Source: Bacteroidales bacterium (GTDB taxonomy: Bacteria > Bacteroidota > Bacteroidia > Bacteroidales > DTU049). Taken from it: a stretch of DNA of 42,649 bases. The position numbers and the translations under genes are program-made. The notes beneath the pieces were generated by a model, which was given only the letters and a program-made list of their open reading frames with translations, was not told where the DNA came from and ran no database searches. Position 1 is the first letter of the stretch; each line of letters starts with the position of its first letter. The DNA lies in contig JAFGWG010000039.1 of the NCBI GenBank assembly GCA_016937255.1, forward strand, positions 1-42,649, read 5' to 3'. Below are positions 15,966-23,280 of this stretch, in pieces.

Positions 15966-16150
15966 TCCGCAGATTAACGCATATTTCGCAGATCTGATTT
16001 AGAATTAATTCTTGCGGCAATCATATACATTAACGCAGAGTGAATCAGGTAGGCCTGATTCGGGGGTTCATTATTCTTGGATGTTTTCATCCGCAGATTA
16101 TCGCTGATTTCGCAGATTATTTATAATTAAAGCAGATTCACGCAGATAGT
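15966..16150 (-). repeat. Cluster of ATCTGCGGA-type dispersed repeats
   Basis: On the minus strand, units ending in ATCTGCGGA occur at 15966-15993 and 16090-16118, with a partial unit at 16133-16150. Each matches the 3' tail of the 184-bp repeat (10033-10062 and 17495-17524) in the opposite direction. Between them GAATCAGG and CCTGATTC (16042-16061) form a perfect 8-bp hairpin with a TAGG loop. They occupy the 504-bp gene-free space between the convergent riboflavin synthase and lipoprotein genes; no ORF of substance is present there. Confidence 0.65.
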
Positions 16151-16162
16151 TTTAATAATTTG

Positions 16163-16221
16163 CTTGCTAAACCTGACAGGTTTGCAAGAAAAAACACGAA
16201 AACCTGGCAGGTTTCTCCGTG
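16163..16221. terminator. Two tandem AACCTG-type hairpins between convergent genes
   Basis: The first hairpin (16163-16188) is CTTGC..AACCTGaCAGGTT..GCAAG. The second (16195-16221) is CACG..AACCTGgCAGGTT..CGTG. Both use the palindrome seen after cysE at 7953-8005. Placed between two converging genes, they could stop transcription from both sides. Confidence 0.45.
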
Positions 16222-16266
16222 TACAAATTATTAAAACGGAAATATGTGTGTCTTGAGAATGGCATC

Positions 16267-16310
16267 GTAGTATTTTGAGACGAATTGAATACGTCTCGGT
16301 TTGAGTTGAT
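16267..16310 (+). repeat. GAGACG hairpin element, short copy
   Basis: GTAGTATTTTGAGACGAAT followed by ATACGTCTCGGTT matches both ends of the longer copy at 17227-17308 but lacks its middle. GAGACG pairs with CGTCTC. It sits downstream of the lipoprotein gene, and the long copy sits upstream of it in the same direction. Confidence 0.6.
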
Positions 16311-16387
16311 ATCCCGTTAGGGATAACCGCCCGGCAAACCAAATAAACAAAACAACCCTGCATGCCTTTAGGTATGTCCCTTGTCTC

Positions 16388-17116
16388 TCAGAAATACATA
16401 AAGAAACCTCTATCACCTACCTCATATTGCTTTAGTGTACGTTCATCACAATCACATTCATAATAGCTATCTTCGCTATAAACTACTATTGTCATCAGCA
16501 AATTATTCATCCACAAATGCAACTCTCGACTTTTCTCAGTCTTTAGAATTCCATATTCTAATTCTATATAAAACAGCCATTTCCAATACAGTGTCTGAAT
16601 ATATGACGCAATATTGACTATTTCTTTCATTTTTGTATTCTCATCACCCATAATAACAAATAGAATCTCTGAAAGCTCAATATTTTCATCCATTATATGA
16701 TTAACAATACTGGTCAATTCATTAAGGTTATAAACCCTATCTTCAAATTCAACATAATCAGACTCCCACGTGAATGTAGAGTCGGTTTTAATTACTATTT
16801 GCGCCATTGGCAAAATATCTGATATCCTTCCAATGCATCTCAGGCTAAATACATCAATAGGTAATTGATATTCACAAGAATCACAAATAAGGTAGAAGTT
16901 CTGAAAACACACATCTTGTGTTGCACACATTTTCCTATAAATATCTATAATAGATTCATCTGGTGATAGAGAAATATGCGGTACATTAGGATAATAAAAT
17001 GTTTGCAGCACATTTTGAATGGATTGTATTGAATTAGAGTCTTGCTTTTTGCTTCCATTATTACATGCGGAAGTGGTAATAAATACTAACAATAAAAAGA
17101 ATACGTATTTCTTCAT
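16388..17116 (-). CDS. Hypothetical lipoprotein, no recognised family
   Basis: A 242-residue protein with a clear lipoprotein signal (hydrophobic stretch 4-13, lipobox TSAC, Cys18), so it is expected in the cell envelope. The mature part is rich in Ile, Asp, Tyr and Cys, with CXXC-like pairs (DSC near 76-78, YECDCDE near the C-terminus), but no domain is recognised. It is convergent with riboflavin synthase and has no operon partner. Its codon use is AT-rich, and it lies between two direct copies of the GAGACG hairpin element about 0.95 kb apart, which suggests an accessory, possibly acquired gene. Confidence 0.65.
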   Translation of the reverse strand: MKKYVFFLLLVFITTSACNNGSKKQDSNSIQSIQNVLQTFYYPNVPHISLSPDESIIDIYRKMCATQDVCFQNFYLICDSCEYQLPIDVFSLRCIGRISDILPMAQIVIKTDSTFTWESDYVEFEDRVYNLNELTSIVNHIMDENIELSEILFVIMGDENTKMKEIVNIASYIQTLYWKWLFYIELEYGILKTEKSRELHLWMNNLLMTIVVYSEDSYYECDCDERTLKQYEVGDRGFFMYF

Positions 17117-17226
17117 GGCAATAAATGTGAGTAGGTTTCGCCGACTAAAAACTAATCAAATTTGCAATATCAAAGGTACTCAAAATCAATAATAAATCAA
17201 AGAAATATGTGCTTGTTTTGATCATT

Positions 17227-17308
17227 GTAGTATTTTGAGACGAATGCTATTCGTCTCTACAGATATTCGCGTAGAGACGTATTGCATACGTCTCGGTTGG
17301 AATTGATG
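17227..17308 (+). repeat. GAGACG double-hairpin element, long copy
   Basis: Two hairpins lie in tandem: GAGACGAAT-gct-ATTCGTCTC and GAGACGTAT-tgc-ATACGTCTC, joined by about 18 bases. The inner arms CGTCTCTAC and GTAGAGACG can also pair, giving an alternative fold. The flanks match the short copy at 16267-16310. It looks like a small palindromic dispersed repeat. Confidence 0.65.
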
Positions 17309-17340
17309 TTTTGGTTGGTTAGCTTGCCGGTAAGTTTATT

Positions 17341-17524
17341 ATTGGTTGACGAACTCTTGTCCGGCTCTGTGTGCGCATTTAGCCGGACGAAGACTTGTCA
17401 ACCACAATTCGCAGCACCAGCGAAGCGCGGTGCAGACACTATCTGCGGAGCGAGAGCTGGCTTGCCGGCTCGCAGCTCATCTGCTTAAATTTAATAATCT
17501 GTGTAATTTGAGTTAATCTGCGGA
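17341..17524 (+). repeat. 184-bp structured dispersed repeat, copy B
   Basis: Second copy of the element at 9879-10062, same orientation and length. The stems GGTTGAC/GTCAACC, GTCCGGC/GCCGGAC and CACC/GGTG are preserved while the first loop differs at 9 of 15 bases. It ends 34 bases before the radical SAM ATG. With the GAGACG element it accounts for most of the 442-bp space between the lipoprotein and radical SAM genes; its last bases contain the TTTG that could act as -33 for that gene. Confidence 0.8.
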
Positions 17525-17540
17525 TAAATAAATAACTTTG
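17507..17540 (+). promoter_or_regulatory. Probable promoter of the radical SAM gene
   Basis: TAACTTTG (17533-17540) is a full -7 match 18 bases before the ATG. TTTG at 17507-17510 lies 22 bases upstream, slightly longer than the 18-20 seen at other promoters here, and is inside the repeat copy B. Confidence 0.5.
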
Positions 17541-17558
17541 TTCTGAAATAGATTGACG

Positions 17559-18854
17559 ATGCACGAGAAAGAAGAACACCCAACCCAAGTTCCATATATG
17601 CTTTTTGCGGATACGGAAGGTCAGATTTACGATCATCCCGAATACCAGTGCGTAGGGCGCAGCGGGAAAGATACCGTAGAATTAAAGCCCGAAGATTTCA
17701 TTCCCTTACCGGAAGGAACCGATATCTTTTTTCTGCCCGAGCGTAAAGCGCTAGGGTTAAATCCTGAGAGCCAAGAAATAGAGGAACTTGAAGATGAATT
17801 TGCTGTGGCAGCTTTTGTGTCTCCGGCGCATACGCAAACTTATCTTTCAGCCTACCAAACCTCTTCTTCGCGAAAAAGCAAATTGCCTCTTTTTGCTTAT
17901 GCTGCTGTTGGCTGGCTCGACGATAGATTTTGGGTTACCGCCACTCGTGTAGATCCGGATATACGGCAGGATTGCGATCAGTTTGATCAAAAGGTCGTAA
18001 AGAATAATTTCAAATATCTAAGTAAAAAATGGCCTGAAAATCGGCTTTTACAACATATCGGACATTGTGCCACGGTGTATTTTTGTCCGGCAGCGCGAAA
18101 TTTCTTTCAATATCGTTGGGAAGCGCCTCTGCCGACTGCTCCAAAATGCAATGCACGTTGCATCGGCTGTATTTCGTGGCAACCTAAATCTACCGGAGTT
18201 ACTTCACCACAAAACCGTATTGATTTTGTCCCTTCACCCGAAGAGATTGCACAAATTGCTGTAGCTCATTTGAACAGAGCCCCAAATCCCATTGTGAGTT
18301 TTGGACAAGGTTGTGAAGGCGAGCCATTAATGGTTTGGGAAACTTTATTGGAAGCGGTGAAGCTTATTCGCAAACAGACGACAAAAGGTATTATTAACCT
18401 CAACACCAATGCAAGCAAGCCTGAAGCCATTGATGAGCTTTGTGCCAACGGGCTCGACAGTATTCGCATCAGCATGAATTCGGCACAAAAAGACATTTAC
18501 AATGCGTATTATCGTCCGGTGGATTATTCATTTGAAGACTTATTGCAAAGCTGCAAAAATGCCCGCAAGCATAATGCATGGGTTTCGCTGAACTATTTTG
18601 TTTTTCCCGGTTTTAACGATTGCGATGCTGAAGAACAGGCCTTAACGAATTTCATTTCTGAAGGAAATCCCACCATGATTCAATGGCGCAATTTCAATAT
18701 TGATCCGGAATGGTATGCCTCACTTTTTGAAACCGCTCCCAAAGCCATGGGCATCAAGAATTACATGCAGCGGATTCGTGAAAAATTCCCTCATTTATAT
18801 CATGGCTATTTCAATCCGGGCGAGGAGATTATACAAAAATTCTTAGAGAGATAG
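17559..18854 (+). CDS. Radical SAM protein of unknown substrate
   Basis: A 431-residue radical SAM enzyme. The [4Fe-4S] cluster motif is CNARCIGC (Cys197, Cys201, Cys204; Cx3Cx2C), followed by SFGQGCEGEPL (GGE-like SAM contact) and INLNTNAS. DSIRISMNSAQ completes the partial TIM barrel. An unusual ~190-residue N-terminal extension with GHCATVYFCPAARNFF precedes the core; I do not recognise it. No peptide substrate or partner is adjacent. The ATG at 17559 is preferred over the TTG two codons earlier. A decayed copy of its last ~20 codons lies at 20199-20269 beyond the ATPase gene. Confidence 0.85.
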   Translation: MHEKEEHPTQVPYMLFADTEGQIYDHPEYQCVGRSGKDTVELKPEDFIPLPEGTDIFFLPERKALGLNPESQEIEELEDEFAVAAFVSPAHTQTYLSAYQTSSSRKSKLPLFAYAAVGWLDDRFWVTATRVDPDIRQDCDQFDQKVVKNNFKYLSKKWPENRLLQHIGHCATVYFCPAARNFFQYRWEAPLPTAPKCNARCIGCISWQPKSTGVTSPQNRIDFVPSPEEIAQIAVAHLNRAPNPIVSFGQGCEGEPLMVWETLLEAVKLIRKQTTKGIINLNTNASKPEAIDELCANGLDSIRISMNSAQKDIYNAYYRPVDYSFEDLLQSCKNARKHNAWVSLNYFVFPGFNDCDAEEQALTNFISEGNPTMIQWRNFNIDPEWYASLFETAPKAMGIKNYMQRIREKFPHLYHGYFNPGEEIIQKFLER

Positions 18855-18950
18855 TGAAAATTCTTTTCGCAAAAACAGCTTAAACTCGTCAGTGTATTGA
18901 TTGATATATAAGATAAATATGTCATTGCATTGATTGATTATGTAATAATA

Positions 18951-18982
18951 TTTGTAATCGCATTGATTATTTCGTATCTTTG
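18951..18982 (+). promoter_or_regulatory. Promoter of the second DUF4143-type ATPase
   Basis: TTTG (18951-18954), 20 bases, then TATCTTTG (18975-18982): the same arrangement and spacing as the promoter at 13491-13522. It lies 19 bases before the ATG at 19002 and within the longer frame that opens at 18930. Confidence 0.7.
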
Positions 18983-19001
18983 TAAATCAATATCTAATAA
19001 G

Positions 19002-20192
19002 ATGGAAGAACTATTTCGGGGTTTTTATGAGAAATACAACTGGACGAAAACCACACATGTTCGGGAATTCATTCATGAAATTGATTGGAATGATAGGTTA
19101 ATAGGAATAAAGGGAAGTCGTGGAGTAGGGAAAACGACATTAATGCTTCAATATATAAAGAAGCACTTCAATGCAGGAAAAGAAGTTTTGTATGTAAGTC
19201 TTGATCATTTGTTTTTCACAGAGAATACTCTTTATGAATTGGCTGGTAAATTTTACAGGCAGGGAGGTGTTTTACTAGCTTTGGATGAAGTTCATAAGTA
19301 TGCAGAATGGGCAAGGGAATTGAAGAATATTTACGATGATTTTCCCGAATTAAAGATTGTATTTACTGGGTCATCTCTACTGCATATCAGACAGGCAAAG
19401 GTTGATTTGAGTCGTCGGGCTGTCATATATGAAATGCCAGGCTTGTCTTTTCGGGAATTTTTGCTTTTTGAAACCAATGTGAATTATGGGGAGCACACAT
19501 TGGAAGAAATTTTAACAAATCATATTGACATTAGTCTCAATATTAGTTCGCGTTTTAAGCCTTTGCAATATTTTGAAGAGTATCTCAAATTCGGCTACTA
19601 TCCGTTTTTCATGGAGAATAAAAAAACATTTTATCACCGATTAAATGAGATTATTTTGACCATTCTTGAAATTGATATTCCTGTGTTTTCAAATATTTCT
19701 ACTCATAACATAGTCTATTTGAAAAAGTTACTTCGAATTCTGAGCAGATCGGTACCATTTAAACCTAATTTCTCAAATCTGAGTAGCCGTACTGGGATTA
19801 GTATCAATACCTTGAAATCGTATATACAATTGCTTCAAGATGCACAGCTGATCAAACTACTGCATGTGGATGAAGCCGGAATCAACAGTCTCAATAAGCC
19901 CGAGAAAATTTACCTTGATAATTCCGCACTAATGTTTGCACTTGGCGATGAAAATTTAAATATTGGAAACAATCGGGAGACCTTTTTTCTCAACCAAACA
20001 GCCGTAAACTACAAGGTCTTGGCTTCAGAAAATGCTGATTTTTTGATAAACGACACTCATTTTGAGTTGGGAGGACCGCACAAAGGCAAAAAACAAATTA
20101 GAAACCTAAAAAGCGCATATATTGTTAAGGATGAGATTGTTGTTGGACATGAAAACACGATACCTTTGTGGATTTTTGGGTTTTTGTATTGA
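19002..20192 (+). CDS. AAA+ ATPase, DUF4143-related
   Basis: A 396-residue ATPase. Walker A is GSRGVGKTT (38-46), Walker B is LLALDEVH (91-98), and VFTGSSLLHI is the sensor 1 strand. MPGLSFREFLLFE follows, and a helix-turn-helix-like stretch (SSRTGISINTLKSYIQLL) precedes the C-terminal domain with KIYLDNSALMFAL and DFLINDTHFELGG. It is a different subgroup from the ATPase at 12364-13479, with which it shares fold order but little sequence. The ATG at 19002 is chosen because a perfect promoter lies just upstream; the longer start would add 24 hydrophobic residues translated from promoter DNA. It separates the radical SAM gene from a remnant of that gene's 3' end. Confidence 0.85.
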   Translation: MEELFRGFYEKYNWTKTTHVREFIHEIDWNDRLIGIKGSRGVGKTTLMLQYIKKHFNAGKEVLYVSLDHLFFTENTLYELAGKFYRQGGVLLALDEVHKYAEWARELKNIYDDFPELKIVFTGSSLLHIRQAKVDLSRRAVIYEMPGLSFREFLLFETNVNYGEHTLEEILTNHIDISLNISSRFKPLQYFEEYLKFGYYPFFMENKKTFYHRLNEIILTILEIDIPVFSNISTHNIVYLKKLLRILSRSVPFKPNFSNLSSRTGISINTLKSYIQLLQDAQLIKLLHVDEAGINSLNKPEKIYLDNSALMFALGDENLNIGNNRETFFLNQTAVNYKVLASENADFLINDTHFELGGPHKGKKQIRNLKSAYIVKDEIVVGHENTIPLWIFGFLY

Positions 20193-20198
20193 TAATGG

Positions 20199-20269
20199 AT
20201 TGCCTTAATTTATACCACGGCTATTTCAATCTGGGATAGGAGATTATTAAACTGTTTTTGAAAGAATAA
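20199..20269 (+). pseudogene. Decayed second copy of the radical SAM gene 3' end
   Basis: About 51 of 70 aligned bases match 18785-18854. With one extra base allowed, the remnant reads LPNLYHGYFNLG, a stop, then EIIKLFLKE; the functional gene ends in FPHLYHGYFNPG, E, then EIIQKFLER. The +1 shift and the GAG-to-TAG change show it is non-functional. It begins 7 bases after the ATPase stop. It parallels the stranded M90 end at 12180-12319. Confidence 0.75.
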
Positions 20270-20294
20270 GAAGAGCGAGAATGAGAGCGGCTTT

Positions 20295-20885
20295 CTACTC
20301 CGCTTTTGGCCAATGTTCATCAATATATTCATAATACTCGTCATCACTCATTTCATTCCCATCTTTGTCGAAGTATTTTGGTTTTTCCAGAAAAATTCCT
20401 TCACTAAAATACTGAACACTTAAAACTTCACCAGTTTCATAATACATTACCCAATTGCCATCCTGAAAGCCATTATAGAACCTACCTTTTACCCTTAATT
20501 GTCCGTTTTCATAATATTCCTCCAAATCAACATATTCAGGAATGGGCTCAACGACTTTATCTGATCTTTGATATTTCTTTACAGTACCGAAATCATATTC
20601 ACCTTCTCTCAAAATTAAAACGCTATCTGTAAGAGTAAGAATTTTATAAATCCTGTTTCCCATAATTAATGTGGAGTCTGTTTTAATAGTAAACTCCCCT
20701 TTGAAAGGTGCACCATCCATAGTGAAATCTACTGTTCCACCTTCTTGAAAATATAATAAAATTTCCTCGTTAGACCTTTGTTGTTCCCATGTTCCCAAAA
20801 TAAGTTCATCCAAGCTTTTCTGTCCGGAACAAGTAGAGAAAACTACCCCAACAGTAATAATTACTAATAAAATCTTATTTTTCAT
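20295..20885 (-). CDS. Lipoprotein with lipocalin-like N-domain and MORN-type repeats
   Basis: A 196-residue envelope lipoprotein. The signal ends in VVFSTC at about residue 19. Residues 27-100 resemble the small beta-barrel 'lipocalin-like' pattern (LILGTWEQQ, GEFTIKTDSTLIM). Residues about 120-165 carry MORN/YwqK-type repeats (YYENGQLRVKGRFYNG, GNWVMYYETGEVLS). Such repeats are frequent in Bacteroidota secreted or lipid-anchored proteins and are sometimes linked to antitoxin-like annotations; no function is assigned. It is transcribed toward the radical SAM remnant and divergent from the EF-G2 gene. Confidence 0.75.
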   Translation of the reverse strand: MKNKILLVIITVGVVFSTCSGQKSLDELILGTWEQQRSNEEILLYFQEGGTVDFTMDGAPFKGEFTIKTDSTLIMGNRIYKILTLTDSVLILREGEYDFGTVKKYQRSDKVVEPIPEYVDLEEYYENGQLRVKGRFYNGFQDGNWVMYYETGEVLSVQYFSEGIFLEKPKYFDKDGNEMSDDEYYEYIDEHWPKAE

Positions 20886-21008
20886 ATTTAGAGATCTTTT
20901 CCATGCTAAATTACAACTATTTCAAGCAATAATCACCCAAAATTCCTGCAAGATCTACGAAATCAGTGGGAGAATTACAGAAAAACAAACGAATTTCACT
21001 CCCAACGT

Positions 21009-21038
21009 TTTGTCATTCTGAATAATTCATTAATTTTG
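21009..21038 (+). promoter_or_regulatory. Promoter of the EF-G2-like gene
   Basis: TTTG (21009-21012), 18 bases, then TAATTTTG (21031-21038), matching TTTG/TAnnTTTG. It leaves a leader of roughly 38 bases before the ATG at 21082. Confidence 0.6.
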
Positions 21039-21081
21039 TGTCTCTTTTTGAAATGTAAATTGTTAAAATACAGAACGTATT

Positions 21082-23211
21082 ATGAAAGTATATCAAACAA
21101 ATGAGATCCGCAACATCGCTTTGATAGGCGGAGCCAAGGCTGGAAAGACTACTCTGGCAGAATGCATGCTCTTCGAAGGCGGCCTTATTAATCGCAGGGG
21201 AAGCATTGACGATAAAAACACCGTTTCAGATTATCGTGAGATTGAAATAGAAAGGGAAAACTCTGTTTTTTCAACTGTTCTTTACAGCGAGTTTGATGGA
21301 AAGAAAATAAATATAATCGACACTCCCGGATTCGATGATTTCATTGGAGAAATTATTGCCGGAATTCATGTTGCCGATATGCCAGTAATGGTGATCAATG
21401 CACAAAATGGCATTGAGGTTACGACTGAAATTACTTGGCGAATGATGAACGAAAACAATAAGCCAGTTACTTTTGTTCTGAACCAACTCGATCACGAAAA
21501 AGCAAATTTTGAGGAAACACTGAAAGAACTTCAAGGACATTTCGGAAACAAAGTTGTAGCCACTCAATTTCCTGTTTCTACTGGTCACGGCTTCAATAGC
21601 ATAGTTGATGTTCTTGAGATGAAGCTTTATAAATACACCGATGGTAAAGCAGAGATTAGTGATATACCTGCCGATCTTATGGGTAAAGCCGAAGAAATGC
21701 GCAATGCATTAATCGAAGCAGCAGCTGAGAGTGATGAAGCATTGATGGAGAAATATTTCGAGAATGGGGAACTTACAGATGAGGAGTTCTTCAATGGGCT
21801 AGGAAAATCAATTATTCAGCGTAATGTATATCCATTATTATGTGCTTGTTCAAAACACAATATTGGAACCAATGGTTTGATGAATTTCATTAGCAAATAT
21901 GCTCCTGCTCCTAACCAGGTTGAAGGAATGAAAACAGAAAAAGGTGATCTATTGGAATACAAATCAGATGAGCTATTTTCTGCATTGGTTTTCAAGACAT
22001 CTATCGAGCCACACCTTGGTGAAGTGAATTTTATGAAGATTGCAGCTGGTGAGATTTCAGAAGGAAGCGATGCTCTTAATGCAGCCAATGGTACTAAAGA
22101 GCGCATTACTCAGCTGATCGCAGTTGCGGGAAAAAATAGAGAGAAAGTTGCAAAAGCTGTTGCCGGTGATATTATTGCTACAGTAAAACTAAAATCAACA
22201 GGAACCAACGATACTTTAGTTAATGCGAAAAGTAATATCGGAAGATTAAAGAAGATTGAATATCCTGAACCAAAATTCCGTACTGCAGTAAAAGCACAAA
22301 ATACTTCTGATGATGAGAAACTTGGCGGAATTCTGAGTGAAATTAAGAAAATAGATCCTACCGTTATTGTAGAATACTCTAAGGAACTTAAGCAGATTAT
22401 TGTTAGTTGCCAAGGTGAAATGCACATGAATGCTGCTAAATGGCATATTGAAACCATTGAAAAAGTTCCCTTGGATCTTATTGCTCCAAAAATTCCTTAT
22501 CGTGAAACGATTACTAAGAGTGCAAAAGCGAATTATCGTCACAAAAAACAATCTGGTGGTTCCGGTCAGTTTGGTGAAGTTCATATGATGATTGAGCCTT
22601 GGAAAGAAGGAATGAGCTGGACAACAGAATTCCCTGTTCGTGGAAATGATGAGCATATTCTACCTTGGGGTGGAAAACTCATTTTCAACAACTGTATTGT
22701 AGGGGGTGCAATAGATGCACGTTTTATGCCAGCTATTTTGAAAGGTATCATGGAGAAAATTGAAGAAGGTCCATTAACAGGTTCATACGCTCGTGATATT
22801 GTAGTTTATGTTTACGATGGTAAAATGCACCCCGTTGATTCAAATGAAATCTCATTTAAACTTGCCGGACGTCACGCTTTCCGCGAAGCATTTAAAAATG
22901 CTGGGCCAAAAATTCTTGAGCCTATTTACGATGTGGAAGTATTTGTTCCATCCGATCGTATGGGTGATGTTATGACCGACCTTCAAGGAAGAAGAGGCCT
23001 CGTAATGGGAATGGAAAGCGAAGGAAATTACCAGAAAATTCGCGCTCGTATTCCTTTGGCAGAGATGAATAAGTATTCAACTGCTCTTAGTTCTCTTACT
23101 TCAGGTAAAGCTACCTATACTATGAAATTCTTTGAATATCAGCAGGTGCCTACCGACGTTCAGACTACGCTGCTTAAAGCATACGAAGAACAGGAAGCAG
23201 AAGAAGAATAA
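21082..23211 (+). CDS. fusA2: Elongation factor G paralog, EF-G2 type, with altered GTPase motifs
   Basis: A 709-residue protein with the five-domain EF-G layout. The P-loop is intact (GGAKAGKT, 16-23). The ERGIT switch I motif is replaced by ERENSVFST, and switch II reads DTPGF (80-84), with Phe84 where GTPases have the catalytic His. The G4 motif is NQLD (134-137) instead of NKxD. Domain IV has GGSGQFGEV. An EF-G2 of Bacteroides thetaiotaomicron has been reported to support translocation without detectable GTPase activity, and this N-terminus (MKVYQTNEI) resembles it from memory. The canonical EF-G, expected near str operon genes, is not in this window. It is monocistronic, with its own promoter and terminator. 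Confidence 0.88.
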   Translation: MKVYQTNEIRNIALIGGAKAGKTTLAECMLFEGGLINRRGSIDDKNTVSDYREIEIERENSVFSTVLYSEFDGKKINIIDTPGFDDFIGEIIAGIHVADMPVMVINAQNGIEVTTEITWRMMNENNKPVTFVLNQLDHEKANFEETLKELQGHFGNKVVATQFPVSTGHGFNSIVDVLEMKLYKYTDGKAEISDIPADLMGKAEEMRNALIEAAAESDEALMEKYFENGELTDEEFFNGLGKSIIQRNVYPLLCACSKHNIGTNGLMNFISKYAPAPNQVEGMKTEKGDLLEYKSDELFSALVFKTSIEPHLGEVNFMKIAAGEISEGSDALNAANGTKERITQLIAVAGKNREKVAKAVAGDIIATVKLKSTGTNDTLVNAKSNIGRLKKIEYPEPKFRTAVKAQNTSDDEKLGGILSEIKKIDPTVIVEYSKELKQIIVSCQGEMHMNAAKWHIETIEKVPLDLIAPKIPYRETITKSAKANYRHKKQSGGSGQFGEVHMMIEPWKEGMSWTTEFPVRGNDEHILPWGGKLIFNNCIVGGAIDARFMPAILKGIMEKIEEGPLTGSYARDIVVYVYDGKMHPVDSNEISFKLAGRHAFREAFKNAGPKILEPIYDVEVFVPSDRMGDVMTDLQGRRGLVMGMESEGNYQKIRARIPLAEMNKYSTALSSLTSGKATYTMKFFEYQQVPTDVQTTLLKAYEEQEAEEE

Positions 23212-23224
23212 TATTTCTCAAATA

Positions 23225-23246
23225 GGGAGCCTTCGGGTTCCCTTTT
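23225..23246 (+). terminator. Rho-independent terminator of the EF-G2-like gene
   Basis: GGGAGCC-TTCG-GGTTCCC (one G-T pair) is followed by TTTT. The TTCG tetraloop makes a very stable hairpin, 13 bases past the stop. Confidence 0.85.
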
Positions 23247-23280
23247 CATTTACACTCATTATTTATTTAATTCCCTCGTC

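Noticed and set aside
15966-16150. Possible CRISPR array (recurring ~28-base units)
   Set aside because: The units are irregularly spaced, imperfect and without spacers of constant length, and no cas genes are present.
18930-19001. N-terminal membrane helix of the second ATPase
   Set aside because: The DNA is a consensus promoter, and the protein family starts near the Met encoded at 19002.
9773-20295. Insertion sequence or integrase-encoded island
   Set aside because: No transposase, recombinase or integrase reading frame and no terminal inverted repeats bounding the accessory ORFs could be found.
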